Part shown: positions 26,789 through 37,643 of the stretch, piece by piece | Layout: every line of letters begins with the position of its first letter | Numbering within the stretch: position 1 is the stretch's first letter | NCBI GenBank assembly: GCA_963726295.1 | Contig: CAVSBW010000008.1 | Location: forward strand, 164,552 to 228,551 | Length of the DNA: 64,000 bases | Direction of reading: 5' to 3' | From: DASSQJ01 sp963726295 | Lineage (GTDB): Bacteria > Actinomycetota > Actinomycetes > Actinomycetales > Dermatophilaceae | Notes under the pieces: model-generated | The model's input: only the letters and a program-made list of their open reading frames with translations | Told to the model about the DNA's origin: nothing | Databases searched by the model: none | Program-made: the position numbers and the translations under genes

Positions 26789-28049
26789 TCAGTTGCCGAC
26801 TCTCGCGGGCCGGATCGTGCCTCCCGTCAGGGCGGTGTCGATGATGCCGGAGATCAGCTCGTCCCCGGCGGGCAGCAGGTGCCCGTACGTGTCGATGGTC
26901 GTCGTGATCGACTCGTGGCCGAGCCGGGCCTGGATGTGCGGCAACGGCGCCCCGCCGGCGACCAGCCAGGCCACATGGGTGTGCCGCAGGTCGTGGAACC
27001 GGAACGGAGCCACGCCCTCTGCCTTGAGCGCTGCCATCAGCTTGCGCCACACGTTGTTGTAGAAGTCGCCGTTGTGCAGCGGCCGCCCGGTGCGGGTCGT
27101 TGAACACGAAGTCGTCCGAAGCCTTGCCGGCCATCTGGCGCGAGAGCGCCTCCGCCACGGCCGGCGAGACTGTGACGGTGCGCCGCGACCTGGGGGTCTT
27201 CGGGTTGCCCAGGTGGTGGTCGCGCATCGCGTGCTTCGGCTGCAGCTGCTTGGCCAGCCAACCCGGGGTTTCCGCGGCGCCGTCCTCGCCGTCGTGCTTC
27301 CACGCCTTGTTCACCCGAACCGTGCCACGGTCCAGGTCGACGTCCCCGACCCACAGGGCACCGATCTCACCGAACCGCAGGCCCGTTCCCACGGCCACCA
27401 CCAGCAGGTCGCCGAAGGAGCCGGCGAGCCGCACCGCGGTCGCGAGCTCGGCCTCCGTGAGGAACCGCAGCTCGGGCCTGGACTGCCGCACCCGGGACTG
27501 CTTCGGAGCCGTGCCCACCGCCGGATTCGCCGCCAGGTACCCCCGCTTGACCGCGTACGCGAACACGCCGTGGACCAGGCCGTGGTAGTTCGCCTTCGTC
27601 TTCAGCGACCGGTCCCACTCGATCAGCCAGTCCTTGATGTCCGACTCGTGAATGCCCACCACCGGGCGGATGAAGATCAGCGAGCCGCGAACCCGGGTCC
27701 GCGCCAGCACCCCGATCTGGCCGAGGTAGCGCTTCCGCTGGCCGGGGGAGAGGTCCACGATCTGCCGCACGTACTCCGCCCCGAGCACGTCGAACGGCGG
27801 CGGCGCCGTCAGCGGGTCGGTCCCCGGCGGCCGGACGAACCCCTCGCCCTTCACCCAGCCGTCCGGCCACCGCTGACCCGCCGCGTCGACCATCTTCTTG
27901 AACCCGTCCGCCCTCGCGAGGTTCTGCGCATCACTGCCCGCGCTGAACGTTTCCGCCTGATAGGCCCCGTCCCGGGTGCCCCCGAGGCGCCACACCACCC
28001 GTGCGGACACACCCCCGTCGCCACGGGTCCGCTTGTCGATCCACGCCAT
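26789..28049 (-). pseudogene. int: Tyrosine integrase, frameshifted
   Basis: Start ATG 28049 (MAWIDKRTRGDGGVSAR), RBS GGAAGGGGG. Frame one runs through the core-binding domain (FDVLGAEYVRQIV) and catalytic Arg (VGTGLRFGEIGAL) to FVFNDP near 27090. The rest, in a second frame, has RPLHNGDFYNNVWRKLM, HDLRHTH (HxxR), LGHESITTTIDTYGHL with the nucleophile Tyr, and stops at 26789. The junction is best explained by loss of a CG dinucleotide (expected DPRTGRPL) at about 27085-27095. The repaired protein is about 420 aa. Without repair both the HxxR and Tyr are lost. Confidence 0.9.
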
Positions 28050-28125
28050 CACACTGCCCCCTTCCGTGTGCGCAGGTGCTACCACCGTGCTACCCCAGAG
28101 GGCCAGACTACGCCCGACAAGCACA

Positions 28126-28150
28126 AAACCCCAGGTCAGACCCGGGGTTT
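28126..28150 (-). terminator. Terminator downstream of tRNA-Leu, brought by the element
   Basis: On the minus strand AAACCCC and GGGGTTTT arms surround an inner GGT/ACC pairing and the stem is followed by a short T-rich run. It lies 2 bp inside the element boundary, so the integrated element supplies the tRNA's 3' flank. Confidence 0.65.
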
Positions 28151-28151
28151 G

Positions 28152-28177
28152 TGAGTGCGCAAGGGGGGATTTGAACC
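28152..28177. repeat. Attachment site within tRNA-Leu (integrase end)
   Basis: 26-bp copy identical to 20950-20975, here as part of the complete tRNA gene. Sequence diverges immediately on both sides, so the core ends are well defined. Confidence 0.92.
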
Positions 28178-28238
28178 CCCACGCCCGTAAGGACACTGCC
28201 ACCTGAAGACAGCGCGTCTGCCGTTCCGCCACTTGCGC
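28156..28238 (-). tRNA. tRNA-Leu (anticodon CAG)
   Basis: 83 nt including the discriminator A; CCA is not encoded. Acceptor GCGCAAG pairs with CTTGCGC; D arm GCG/CGC; anticodon stem CTGTC/GGCAG with loop TTCAGGT giving CAG; long variable arm typical of tRNA-Leu; T arm GGGGGTTCAAATCCCCC. It is the integration target of the adjacent element and remains intact. Confidence 0.95.
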
Positions 28239-28301
28239 GTGACGCTCGCGTGAGCGACCCCATCTTGCCCGATCCACCCCGGATGCTCCAAAGCCGCCGG
28301 C

Positions 28302-29261
28302 TCAGGACATCGCCGGAGCCTCGGCGGCGGGAGGCTGCTGCACCCCGCGGTTGCCCCGCGGCCGGAGCCGCACGCCGGGCAGTGCGGGTGCCGGGATGCG
28401 GGAGGTCGCGCCCTCGTACCCCTCGACGACACCGAACCGACCACCCGCCGCGCCGGCCTCCCACGCCTCCCGGGCCACGGCCACGTCGCCGTGCGAGGCG
28501 GCCACGAAGTTCCACCACATGACGACCTCCTCCCCGAACGGCTCTCCGGCGAGCACGAGCACGCGGGCCCCCTCCGGTCCGGCGGTCACGACCGGCTCGT
28601 CACCAGCGACGACGACCCCGAGGTCGGCCGACTCGAGCAGGGTGCCACCGAGGGTCACCGATCCGCTGTCGACGAGAACCCCCACCTCGAACCCGTCCGG
28701 GACCGGGACCGCCACCGACGTCGACGGCTCGAGCACCACCTCCGCGCCGACCAGCGCGGTCTCGACCCGTACCGGCGACGACGACCCCCACAGCGACCCC
28801 ACGAACACCTGCGCCCGCACCCCCTGGGCGACCTGCAGCACCGGCGGCACGTGGTTCTCGAAGCGCGGATCGATGTCCGCGAGCGCGGTGGGCAGCACCA
28901 CCCAGAGCTGGGCACCGTGCAGCACCGTCGTCGCCGGTGTCGACACCTCGGAGTGCGAGATGCCTCGCCCCGCGGTCATGAGGTTGACCTCGCCGGGGCG
29001 GACGGTCGCCACGGTGCCGAGCGAGTCGCGGTGCTCGACCTCCCCGCTGAACAGCCACGAGACCGTGGCCAGGCCGCAGTGCGGGTGCGGCGCGACGTCC
29101 ATCCCCCCGGTGGCCGCGACGTCGTCGGGCCCGTAGTGGTCGACGAAGCACCAGGCGCCCACGAAGGAGCGCTCGCGGGCGGGAAGCGTGCGGCGCACCG
29201 TCATGGCGCGGGGACCGCCGAGCGGCACCTCCCGCGGGCGCAGGACCTGGACCTCGACCAC
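28302..29261 (-). CDS. Pirin family protein
   Basis: 319-aa bicupin. The N-terminal cupin has the pirin iron motif set: FVDHYGP (about 42), APHPHCGLATVSWLF (His pair) and GRGISHSE with further His/Glu ligands. The second half is the C-terminal pirin domain (VLVLAGEPFGEEVVMWWNFV). Pirins are Fe-dependent; some act as quercetinases. GTG 29261 (VVEVQVLRPREVPLGG) matches the family N-terminus. Divergent from fhaA across 136 bp. Confidence 0.9.
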   Translation of the reverse strand: MVEVQVLRPREVPLGGPRAMTVRRTLPARERSFVGAWCFVDHYGPDDVAATGGMDVAPHPHCGLATVSWLFSGEVEHRDSLGTVATVRPGEVNLMTAGRGISHSEVSTPATTVLHGAQLWVVLPTALADIDPRFENHVPPVLQVAQGVRAQVFVGSLWGSSSPVRVETALVGAEVVLEPSTSVAVPVPDGFEVGVLVDSGSVTLGGTLLESADLGVVVAGDEPVVTAGPEGARVLVLAGEPFGEEVVMWWNFVAASHGDVAVAREAWEAGAAGGRFGVVEGYEGATSRIPAPALPGVRLRPRGNRGVQQPPAAEAPAMS

Positions 29262-29397
29262 GTCTCCACGGTACGCACCCGTCCCCTCGCACGGCGTACA
29301 GGAAGCAGCGTGGTGCGGCAGATACCCTGTCACGGACGTCCACCGCCCCGGCGCCGCCGGGGCGGACCACGCCCGAGACCGGAGCAGGAGGTGCGCC

Positions 29398-30297
29398 GTG
29401 GGGCTGTTCGACCGCCTGGAGGCGGGCATCGAGCGCGCCGTGCAGGGGACGTTCGCCCGGCACATGCGCTCGGCCGTGCACCCCGTCGAGATCGCCAGCA
29501 ACATCCGGCGGGCGATGGACGACCGCGCGGTGACGTCGTCGGGCCGCGCAATCGTGCCCAACCAGTTCGTCATCGAGCTCTCGCCGGGCGACTTCGACCG
29601 CCTGGCCCCCGACCTCCAGAACGTCGAGATGGACCTCGTCGCCGCGGCCGAGGAGCACTGCGACGGCCAGCGCTACCAGCCCGCCGGGCCCATCGACATC
29701 ATCTTCGAGGAGCACGACGACCTCGAGACGGGGGTCTTCCGGCTGCGCCCCTCCAAGGCGTCCCGCCCCCGCGCCACCGGGATGACCGGCCAACACCGCG
29801 CCATCCGCCCGAGCGACCACACCGACAGCCCGCGCGACCTCGGCCCCGACGCGGCGGTGGCCGGTGCCGCAGGAGCAGCTGCTGCCGCCGGGGCGGCCGG
29901 CGCCGGTGGCGCCGCCGGCGCCGCGCGTGGCCCGGACGACGCCGACGACGACCGCACCCGGGCGGCCGCGTCCCCGCCGCGTCCCCGCCGCGTCAACCCG
30001 GCGGACCGGCCGTGGCTGGACGTCGACGGCGAGCGCTACCCGCTGATGGGCGCGATGACGGTGCTCGGCCGCGACGACGGCGCCGACATCATCCTCGACG
30101 ACCCCGGCATCTCCCGTCGGCACACCGAGCTGCGGGTCACCACCGACGGCCCCCACTTCGTCACGACCATCCGCGACCTCGGCTCCACCAACGGCACCTA
30201 CGTCAACGGCGAGCGGGTCACGACCACCCACCTCGAGGACGGCGACCACGTCACCGTCGGGCGCACCTCCATCACGTTCCGCGCGGGCCGGCGGTGA
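29398..30297 (+). CDS. fhaA: FhaA: DUF3662 and FHA-domain protein
   Basis: 299 aa. The N-terminal DUF3662 domain (GLFDRLEAGIERAVQGTFAR to about 115) is followed by an Ala/Gly low-complexity linker (about 150-180) and a C-terminal FHA domain (about 210-299: LGRDDGADIILDDPGISRRH, STNGTYVNGERV). In mycobacteria FhaA binds phosphothreonine on the PknB-phosphorylated MviN/MurJ homologue and restrains peptidoglycan synthesis. GTG start with AGGAGG. First gene of the pknB operon. Confidence 0.93.
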   Translation: MGLFDRLEAGIERAVQGTFARHMRSAVHPVEIASNIRRAMDDRAVTSSGRAIVPNQFVIELSPGDFDRLAPDLQNVEMDLVAAAEEHCDGQRYQPAGPIDIIFEEHDDLETGVFRLRPSKASRPRATGMTGQHRAIRPSDHTDSPRDLGPDAAVAGAAGAAAAAGAAGAGGAAGAARGPDDADDDRTRAAASPPRPRRVNPADRPWLDVDGERYPLMGAMTVLGRDDGADIILDDPGISRRHTELRVTTDGPHFVTTIRDLGSTNGTYVNGERVTTTHLEDGDHVTVGRTSITFRAGRR

Positions 30298-30304
30298 GCG
30301 CGCG

Positions 30305-30811
30305 ATGATGAGCGAGCTCACCCTCACCGTGCTCCGGCTCGGGCTGCTCGTGCTGCTCTGGGTCTTCGTCTTCTCCGTCGTGGGCGTGCTGCGGGGCGAC
30401 CTGTACGGCACCCGCGTCAAGCGCCGGCCCGCCGGCTCGGAGGAGCGCTCGTCCACCGCCCCCGAGCCCCGGCGCGCCGCACCGGCGTCCGGACGCGGCG
30501 GCCGGGCAGCGCGCAAGCACCCGACCCGCCTCGTCGTCACCGCCGGTCCCCTCGCCGGCACGACCCTCCCGCTGCGCCCCGCCGGCACCCTCATCGGCCG
30601 CAGCCCCGAGTGCGCACTCGTCCTCGACGACGACTACGCCTCGGGCCGCCACGCCCGCATCTACCAGTCCGAGAGCGGGACGTGGATGGTCGAGGACCTC
30701 CGCTCCACCAACGGCACGTACCTCGGGGCCACCCGTCTCACCGAGCCGCGCGAGGTCGCCACCGGCAGCGTCCTGCGCATCGGGCAGACGGTGCTGGAGC
30801 TGCAGAGGTAG
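30305..30811 (+). CDS. fhaB: FhaB: membrane-anchored FHA-domain protein
   Basis: 168 aa. An N-terminal membrane helix (LRLGLLVLLWVFVFSVVGVL) is followed by an Arg/Pro-rich linker and a FHA domain (LIGRSPECALVLDDDYASGRHAR, STNGTYLGATRL). Known homologue FipA/FhaB supports septal growth downstream of the PASTA kinase. ATG at 30305, seven bases after fhaA; MM at the start leaves 30308 possible. Confidence 0.92.
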   Translation: MMSELTLTVLRLGLLVLLWVFVFSVVGVLRGDLYGTRVKRRPAGSEERSSTAPEPRRAAPASGRGGRAARKHPTRLVVTAGPLAGTTLPLRPAGTLIGRSPECALVLDDDYASGRHARIYQSESGTWMVEDLRSTNGTYLGATRLTEPREVATGSVLRIGQTVLELQR

Positions 30812-30814
30812 CCG

Positions 30815-32224
30815 ATGCCCCTCGCCTTCCACTACGCGGCTCGCTCCGACGTCGGCATGGTCCGGTCCAACAACGAGGACTCGGGCTATGCCGGCCCGCA
30901 CCTGCTCGCCATGGCCGACGGCATGGGCGGCCACGCCGGCGGCGACATCGCCAGCTCCCTCGTCATCGGCTCCCTCGTGGACCTCGACGACGAGGCGCTG
31001 TCCACCCGTGACGCCGGCCAGGCCCTCCTCGACCGGATCACCACCGCCAACCGCCAGCTCGGCAGCCAGGTCCGCGGCAACCCCCGCCTCGAGGGCATGG
31101 GCACGACGCTCATCGCGATGCTGCGCGCCCGCGACACCATGGTGCTCGCCCACATCGGGGACTCCCGCGCGTTCCTGCTGCGTGACGGCAAGGTCACCCA
31201 GATCACCAAGGACCACTCGTTCGTGCAGAGCCTCGTCGACGAGGGCCGGATCACCACGGACGAGGCCAAGACGCACCCCCAGCGCTCGCTGGTGACCCGC
31301 GTGCTCACCGGGGCCGACGACGACGAACCCGACCTCGTCGTACGCCAGGGCCGGGCCGGTGACCGCTACCTCATCGCCTCGGACGGCCTGACCGACTACG
31401 TCGCCCGCGACACCGTCGACGAGGTGCTCGCCGAGAAGACCGACCCCGGCGAGTGCGCCGACACCCTCATCTCGCTGGCCCTGCGGGCCGGGGCACCCGA
31501 CAACGTCACCGTGGTCGTCGGCGACCTCGTCGACATCACCCGGAACCACGCCCCGCCGACCCAGCCGCAGGTCGTCGGTGCCGCGTCGGCCCGCCGAGGT
31601 ACCCGGCCGATCCCCACGTCACCGGCCGCCAAGGCCGCCGCCCTGACCAAGTCGGCCACCGGGGGCGACGACACCGACGAGGTGACCCTCGCCGAGGAGG
31701 GGCCCCGGTCACGCCGCGGCATCGTGCTGCGGGTGGCCGCCGCGGTCGTGGTGGCCCTGGTCGTCGTGGCCGGCGGCTCCTACGCGGCCTACGCCTGGAC
31801 CCAGAAGCAGTACTACCTCGGGGCGAGCGACGGACAGGTGACGCTCTACCGCGGCGTCGACCAGACCCTCGGGCCGTTCACGCTCTCCAGCGTGGAGGTC
31901 GAGACCGGCATCCCCGTCTCCGACCTCCCCGACTCCTACCAGCGCAGCCTCGAGGACGGCATCTCGGTCTCCAGCCGGACCGACGCCGACGACCGGGTCG
32001 ATGAGCTGCGCCTGCAGTCCGAGGCCTGCCGGTACGCGCGCGGGGCCGGACGGCAGTGCCGGACCGTGCCCGACACGTGGACCGCGCCCTCGCCGTCACC
32101 GAGCCCCTCGCCGTCGCGCACCCCGTCGCCCAGCCGGACCCCCGCGTCGTCCTCGTCCCCGTCGAGCAGCGGGTTCCCGTCCACGCTCCCCGCCCCCGGC
32201 ACGACCCTCGGGACGGCGACATGA
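30815..32224 (+). CDS. pstP: PstP: PP2C-type Ser/Thr protein phosphatase
   Basis: 469 aa. The PP2C catalytic domain occupies about 1-240 with metal-binding SNNEDSGYAG, LAMADGMGGHAGG, HIGDSRAFLL, DHSFVQSLVDEG and SDGLTDYV motifs. A juxtamembrane linker, one TM helix (VLRVAAAVVVALVVVAGGSY, about 305-328), an extracellular domain and a Ser/Pro tail follow. It dephosphorylates PknB and its substrates. Starts 4 nt after fhaB; stop overlaps rodA (ATGA). Confidence 0.93.
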   Translation: MPLAFHYAARSDVGMVRSNNEDSGYAGPHLLAMADGMGGHAGGDIASSLVIGSLVDLDDEALSTRDAGQALLDRITTANRQLGSQVRGNPRLEGMGTTLIAMLRARDTMVLAHIGDSRAFLLRDGKVTQITKDHSFVQSLVDEGRITTDEAKTHPQRSLVTRVLTGADDDEPDLVVRQGRAGDRYLIASDGLTDYVARDTVDEVLAEKTDPGECADTLISLALRAGAPDNVTVVVGDLVDITRNHAPPTQPQVVGAASARRGTRPIPTSPAAKAAALTKSATGGDDTDEVTLAEEGPRSRRGIVLRVAAAVVVALVVVAGGSYAAYAWTQKQYYLGASDGQVTLYRGVDQTLGPFTLSSVEVETGIPVSDLPDSYQRSLEDGISVSSRTDADDRVDELRLQSEACRYARGAGRQCRTVPDTWTAPSPSPSPSPSRTPSPSRTPASSSSPSSSGFPSTLPAPGTTLGTAT

Positions 32225-33600
32225 GCGTCGTGTCGTCCCTGACCCCCCGCAAGGGCCGCAACATCGAGCTGGTGCTGCTGCTGGGTGCGGTGGCCATCGT
32301 CGGGCTGGCCTACCTCAACGTCGGCCTCGCGACGAGCGGCACCGTCCCGCCGGGGATCTTCGCGCTCACCGGTGGCTTCCTCGCCGCCGCCGTCGGCATG
32401 CACCTCGTCCTGCGGTGGCGGGCCGCCTACGCCGACCCGCTGATGCTCCCCATCGTCACCCTGCTCAACGGCCTCGGGCTCGTGATGATCCACCGCATCG
32501 ACGTCGCCAAGGGCGACTCCATCGCCGATGGCGTCGCGCTGCGCCAGCTGATGTGGAGTGCGCTGGCCATAGCGATCGCCGCCGGCGTGCTCATCGTGCT
32601 CCGCGACCACCGGCTGCTGCGCCGCTACACCTACCTCGCCGGAGTGCTCGGCTTCGGGTTGCTGCTCCTTCCGCTGCTGCCGGTGATCGGCACCAGCGAG
32701 CTGGGGTCGCGAATCTGGATCCGCATCGGGCCGATGTCGTTCCAGCCCGGTGAGGTCGCCAAGCTGCTCCTCGCCGTCTTCTTCGCCGGCTACCTCGTGC
32801 AGACCCGCGACGCGCTCTCGGTGGCCGGCCGCAAGGTGCTCGGGATGACCCTCCCGCGGGCCCGCGACCTCGGCCCGATCCTCGTGGCCTGGCTGGCCTC
32901 GCTGGCCGTCCTGGTGTTCGAGCGCGACCTGGGCTCCTCGCTGCTGTTCTTCGGTCTGTTCGTCGCGATGCTCTACGTCGCCACCGAGAGGATCTCGTGG
33001 ATCGCGATCGGCATGTCGCTCTTCGTTGCCGGGGCGTACCTCGCGTACCTGATGTTCGGGCACGTCCAGACCCGCGTGCTGCTCTGGCTGCACACGTTCA
33101 GCCCCGAGGCCTTGGCCGCGTCGGACCAGCTCGCCAAGGGACTCATGGGCATGGCCGCCGGCGGGATGATCGGCACCGGGCTCGGCCGCGGACGCCCCGA
33201 CCTGACGTACTTCGCCGAGTCCGACTTCATCATCCCGAGCTTCGGCGAGGAGATCGGGATGATCGGCCTGTTCGCCCTGCTCGTCCTCTACGCCCTCCTC
33301 GTCGAGCGCGGCCTGCGCACCTCGCTCGGCACCCGTGACGGCTTCGGCAAGCTCCTCGCGGCCGGCCTGGCCTTCTCGGTGGCCCTGCAGTGCTTCGTGG
33401 TGGTCGGTGGGGTCACCCGGGTCATCCCCCTCACCGGCCTGACGATGCCGTTCCTGTCGTCCGGGGGCTCCTCACTGCTGGCCAACTGGACGCTCGTGGC
33501 CGTCCTGCTGCGCATCTCCGACAACGCCCGCCGCCCCCTCCCGGAGGTCGGTGGCAGCCCGGTCGCCGAGGCGCAGACTCAGGTGGTGAAGCTGCCGTGA
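32221..33600 (+). CDS. rodA: RodA: SEDS peptidoglycan glycosyltransferase
   Basis: 459-aa polytopic membrane protein of the FtsW/RodA/SpoVE family, about ten TM segments. Hallmarks are GSRIWIRIGPMSFQPGEVAK, LVFERDLGSSLLFFG and the C-terminal GLTMPFLSSGGSSLLANW. It polymerises lipid II together with the class B PBP encoded next. The ATG at 32221 overlaps the pstP stop; the rodA stop overlaps the pbpA GTG. Confidence 0.94.
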   Translation: MSVVSSLTPRKGRNIELVLLLGAVAIVGLAYLNVGLATSGTVPPGIFALTGGFLAAAVGMHLVLRWRAAYADPLMLPIVTLLNGLGLVMIHRIDVAKGDSIADGVALRQLMWSALAIAIAAGVLIVLRDHRLLRRYTYLAGVLGFGLLLLPLLPVIGTSELGSRIWIRIGPMSFQPGEVAKLLLAVFFAGYLVQTRDALSVAGRKVLGMTLPRARDLGPILVAWLASLAVLVFERDLGSSLLFFGLFVAMLYVATERISWIAIGMSLFVAGAYLAYLMFGHVQTRVLLWLHTFSPEALAASDQLAKGLMGMAAGGMIGTGLGRGRPDLTYFAESDFIIPSFGEEIGMIGLFALLVLYALLVERGLRTSLGTRDGFGKLLAAGLAFSVALQCFVVVGGVTRVIPLTGLTMPFLSSGGSSLLANWTLVAVLLRISDNARRPLPEVGGSPVAEAQTQVVKLP

Positions 33601-35051
33601 ACGCCCCCGTCCGCCGCCTCTCCCTCCTCGTGGGATTCCTCTTCGCCTGCCTGCTCGTCTCGACGACCCTCATCCAGTACGTCTTCGCCGCCGACCTCAA
33701 CGCCCGCCCCGACAACCGCCGCACCCTGTTGTCGACCTACGCGCGCGACCGAGGCGACATCCTCGTGGGGGAGACCCCGATCGCGAGCTCGAAGCCCAGC
33801 GACGACGAGTACAAGTTCCAGCGGGTCTACTCCGAGCCCGAGCTGTACGCCCACGTGACCGGCTCGTACTCGTTCTACGGCGCCACCGGAGGCCTCGAGC
33901 AGGCCGAGGACGCACTGCTCTCCGGCTCCAGCGACAAGCTGTTCTACCGCCGGGTCTCCGACCTGTTCACGGGCCGCCGACCCCAGGGCGCGAACATCGA
34001 GACCACCCTCGACCCGGCCGTGCAGAAGGCCGCCGCCGAGGGGCTGGCGGGGGTCAACGGCGCAGCGGTGGCGCTGGACCCGAAGACCGGTGCCGTCCTC
34101 GCGCTCGTCAGCCACCCGAGCTACGACCCCAACACCCTCTCCGGTCACGACCTCGGTGTCGTCGAGACGAACTACGACAAGCTGAACGCCGACCCCGGCC
34201 GTCCCCTCGTCGACCGGGCCATCGGTGGGGACCTGTACCCGCCCGGGTCGGTCTTCAAGGTGGTCACCGCGGCGGCGGCCCTGTCGAGTGGAGAGTTCAC
34301 CCCCGAGTCGATGCTGCCCGGTGGCTCCGAGCTCGACCTGCCGCAGACCGACACCCCGCTGCCCAACCACGACAACCAGCCGTGCTCGCCCACCGGCGAG
34401 ATCTCGCTCAGCGACGCGCTCGTCGTCTCGTGCAACCCGGCGTTCGGCCAGCTGGGGCTGGACCTCGGCGGCGACGCCCTGCAGCAGCAGGCGGCCCGCT
34501 TCGGCTTCGGCGACACGGTGCGCATCCCGATGACGGTGACGCCGAGCTCGGTGCCGAGCGGGATGGACCAGCCACAGTCGGCGCAGGCCGCGATCGGGCA
34601 GTACGACGTGCGGGTCACGCCGATGCAGATGGCGATGGTGGCGGCCGGCATCGGCAACCAGGGCAAGGTCATGCAGCCCTACCTCGTGCAGTCGGTCATC
34701 GGCTCCGACCTCTCGGTCATCGAGTCGGCGCGGCCCACCGAGCTGTCGGAGGCGGTCACCTCCGACGTCGCCGCGCAACTTCGCGACATGATGGTCGGTG
34801 TCGTCGAACGCGGCACCGGCACGCTGGCGCAGATCCCGGGAGTCGAGGTGGCGGGGAAGACCGGCACCGCCGAGCACGGCGAGGGCCGGAAGGCACACGC
34901 GTGGTTCATCTCGTTCGCACCGGCGGAGGACCCGCAGATCGCCGTGGCGGTCGTCGTCGAGGACGGCGGCGTCGCGGGCAGTGAGGCGGGCGGTGGCCAG
35001 GTGGCCGCACCGATCGCGAAGGCAATGATGGAAGCACGGCTGGACGGATGA
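33597..35051 (+). CDS. pbpA: PbpA: class B penicillin-binding protein
   Basis: 484-aa transpeptidase. N-terminal signal anchor (about 8-30, SLLVGFLFACLLVSTTLIQY), dimerisation region, then the transpeptidase domain with SxxK in PPGSVFKVV (Ser near 220), SxN as SCNPAF (about 280) and KTG in AGKTGTAEH (about 422). It crosslinks peptidoglycan as partner of RodA. GTG start overlapping rodA stop by 4 nt. Confidence 0.94.
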   Translation: MNAPVRRLSLLVGFLFACLLVSTTLIQYVFAADLNARPDNRRTLLSTYARDRGDILVGETPIASSKPSDDEYKFQRVYSEPELYAHVTGSYSFYGATGGLEQAEDALLSGSSDKLFYRRVSDLFTGRRPQGANIETTLDPAVQKAAAEGLAGVNGAAVALDPKTGAVLALVSHPSYDPNTLSGHDLGVVETNYDKLNADPGRPLVDRAIGGDLYPPGSVFKVVTAAAALSSGEFTPESMLPGGSELDLPQTDTPLPNHDNQPCSPTGEISLSDALVVSCNPAFGQLGLDLGGDALQQQAARFGFGDTVRIPMTVTPSSVPSGMDQPQSAQAAIGQYDVRVTPMQMAMVAAGIGNQGKVMQPYLVQSVIGSDLSVIESARPTELSEAVTSDVAAQLRDMMVGVVERGTGTLAQIPGVEVAGKTGTAEHGEGRKAHAWFISFAPAEDPQIAVAVVVEDGGVAGSEAGGGQVAAPIAKAMMEARLDG

Positions 35052-35063
35052 GGAGACCACGAC

Positions 35064-36920
<1,857 letters not shown>

Positions 36921-36953
36921 CCTGCCCGTCCGGGCGCTCCCAGCGGGCGCACC

Positions 36954-36974
36954 CCGCCTCCTGTCAGGAGGCGG
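36954..36974. terminator. Hairpin between convergent pknB and trpG/pabA
   Basis: CCGCCTCCTG-T-CAGGAGGCGG, perfect 10-bp arms with one central base. It lies 34 bp after the pknB stop and includes the trpG/pabA stop codon. Probably ends transcription from both sides. Confidence 0.6.
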
Positions 36975-37620
36975 CGACCATCCGGGCGACGCCGGCGGCA
37001 TCGTGCACGAGCGGTGAGAGGCCGGCGGCCAGCTCGACGGCGTCGTCGGTGCCACAGGTGAGCAGCCAGTTCGCGAGCATCCGGTGCCCGCCCTCGGTGA
37101 GGACCGACTCGGGGTGGAACTGCACGCCGTGCAGCGGCAGGGTCGCGTGCCGCACGGCCATGATCACCCCGCTGGCGGTGTGCCCGTTGGCGATCAACGA
37201 GTCCGGCAGCGTGGCCGGCTCGATCGTCAGCGAGTGGTAGCGGGTGGCGGTGAACGGGTCGGGCAGGCCGTCGAGCACCCCCGTGCCGTCGTGGACGACC
37301 CGCGAGGTCTTGCCGTGCAGCAGCTCCGGAGCCCGCCCCACCGTGGCGCCCATGACCGCCCCGAGAGCCTGGTGCCCGAGGCAGACCCCGAGCATCGGCT
37401 GCCCACGCTCGGCGCACGCCTCGATCATCGCCATCGAGACCCCCGCCTCCTCGGGCGTCCCGGGTCCGGGGGAGACCAGCACGCCGTCGAAGTCCGCGGC
37501 GTCCCCCGGGGCCACCGCGTCGTTGCGGACCACCTCGCACTCGGCTCCGAGCTGCTCGAGGTACCCGACGATCGTGAAGACGAAGCTGTCGTAGTTGTCG
37601 ACGACGAGGACCCGGGTCAT
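36964..37620 (-). CDS. Anthranilate/aminodeoxychorismate synthase glutamine amidotransferase
   Basis: 218-aa class I glutamine amidotransferase. LVVDNYDSFVFTIVGYLEQL at the N-terminus, oxyanion SPGPGTPEEAG (about 50), nucleophile GVCLGHQAL (Cys near 80) and catalytic His/Glu in VQFHPESVLT (about 172). It provides ammonia from glutamine to TrpE or PabB for tryptophan or folate synthesis; the synthase partner is not nearby. This gene (trpG in M. tuberculosis) conventionally sits next to pknB. Confidence 0.9.
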   Translation of the reverse strand: MTRVLVVDNYDSFVFTIVGYLEQLGAECEVVRNDAVAPGDAADFDGVLVSPGPGTPEEAGVSMAMIEACAERGQPMLGVCLGHQALGAVMGATVGRAPELLHGKTSRVVHDGTGVLDGLPDPFTATRYHSLTIEPATLPDSLIANGHTASGVIMAVRHATLPLHGVQFHPESVLTEGGHRMLANWLLTCGTDDAVELAAGLSPLVHDAAGVARMVAAS

Positions 37621-37643
37621 GGGGCCATGATGCCGTGCGCCGG

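Larger units (their letters stand above)
20950..28177. mobile_element. Integrated mobilizable element (tRNA-Leu site, MobF relaxase)
   Basis: A 7,228-bp insertion bounded by 26-bp direct repeats, with an integrase next to the intact tRNA-Leu. Cargo and functions: DUF6933 protein, RHH antitoxin with broken toxin, IS3 scrap, candidate oriT, MobF relaxase, two HTH proteins including a probable excisionase, and tyrosine integrase. No FtsK/TraB-type translocase, coupling ATPase or T4SS gene is present, so self-transfer is not expected. The integrase carries a frameshift, so the element may be fixed. Base composition in 22.5-23.4 kb is visibly less GC-rich than the flanks. Confidence 0.9.
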
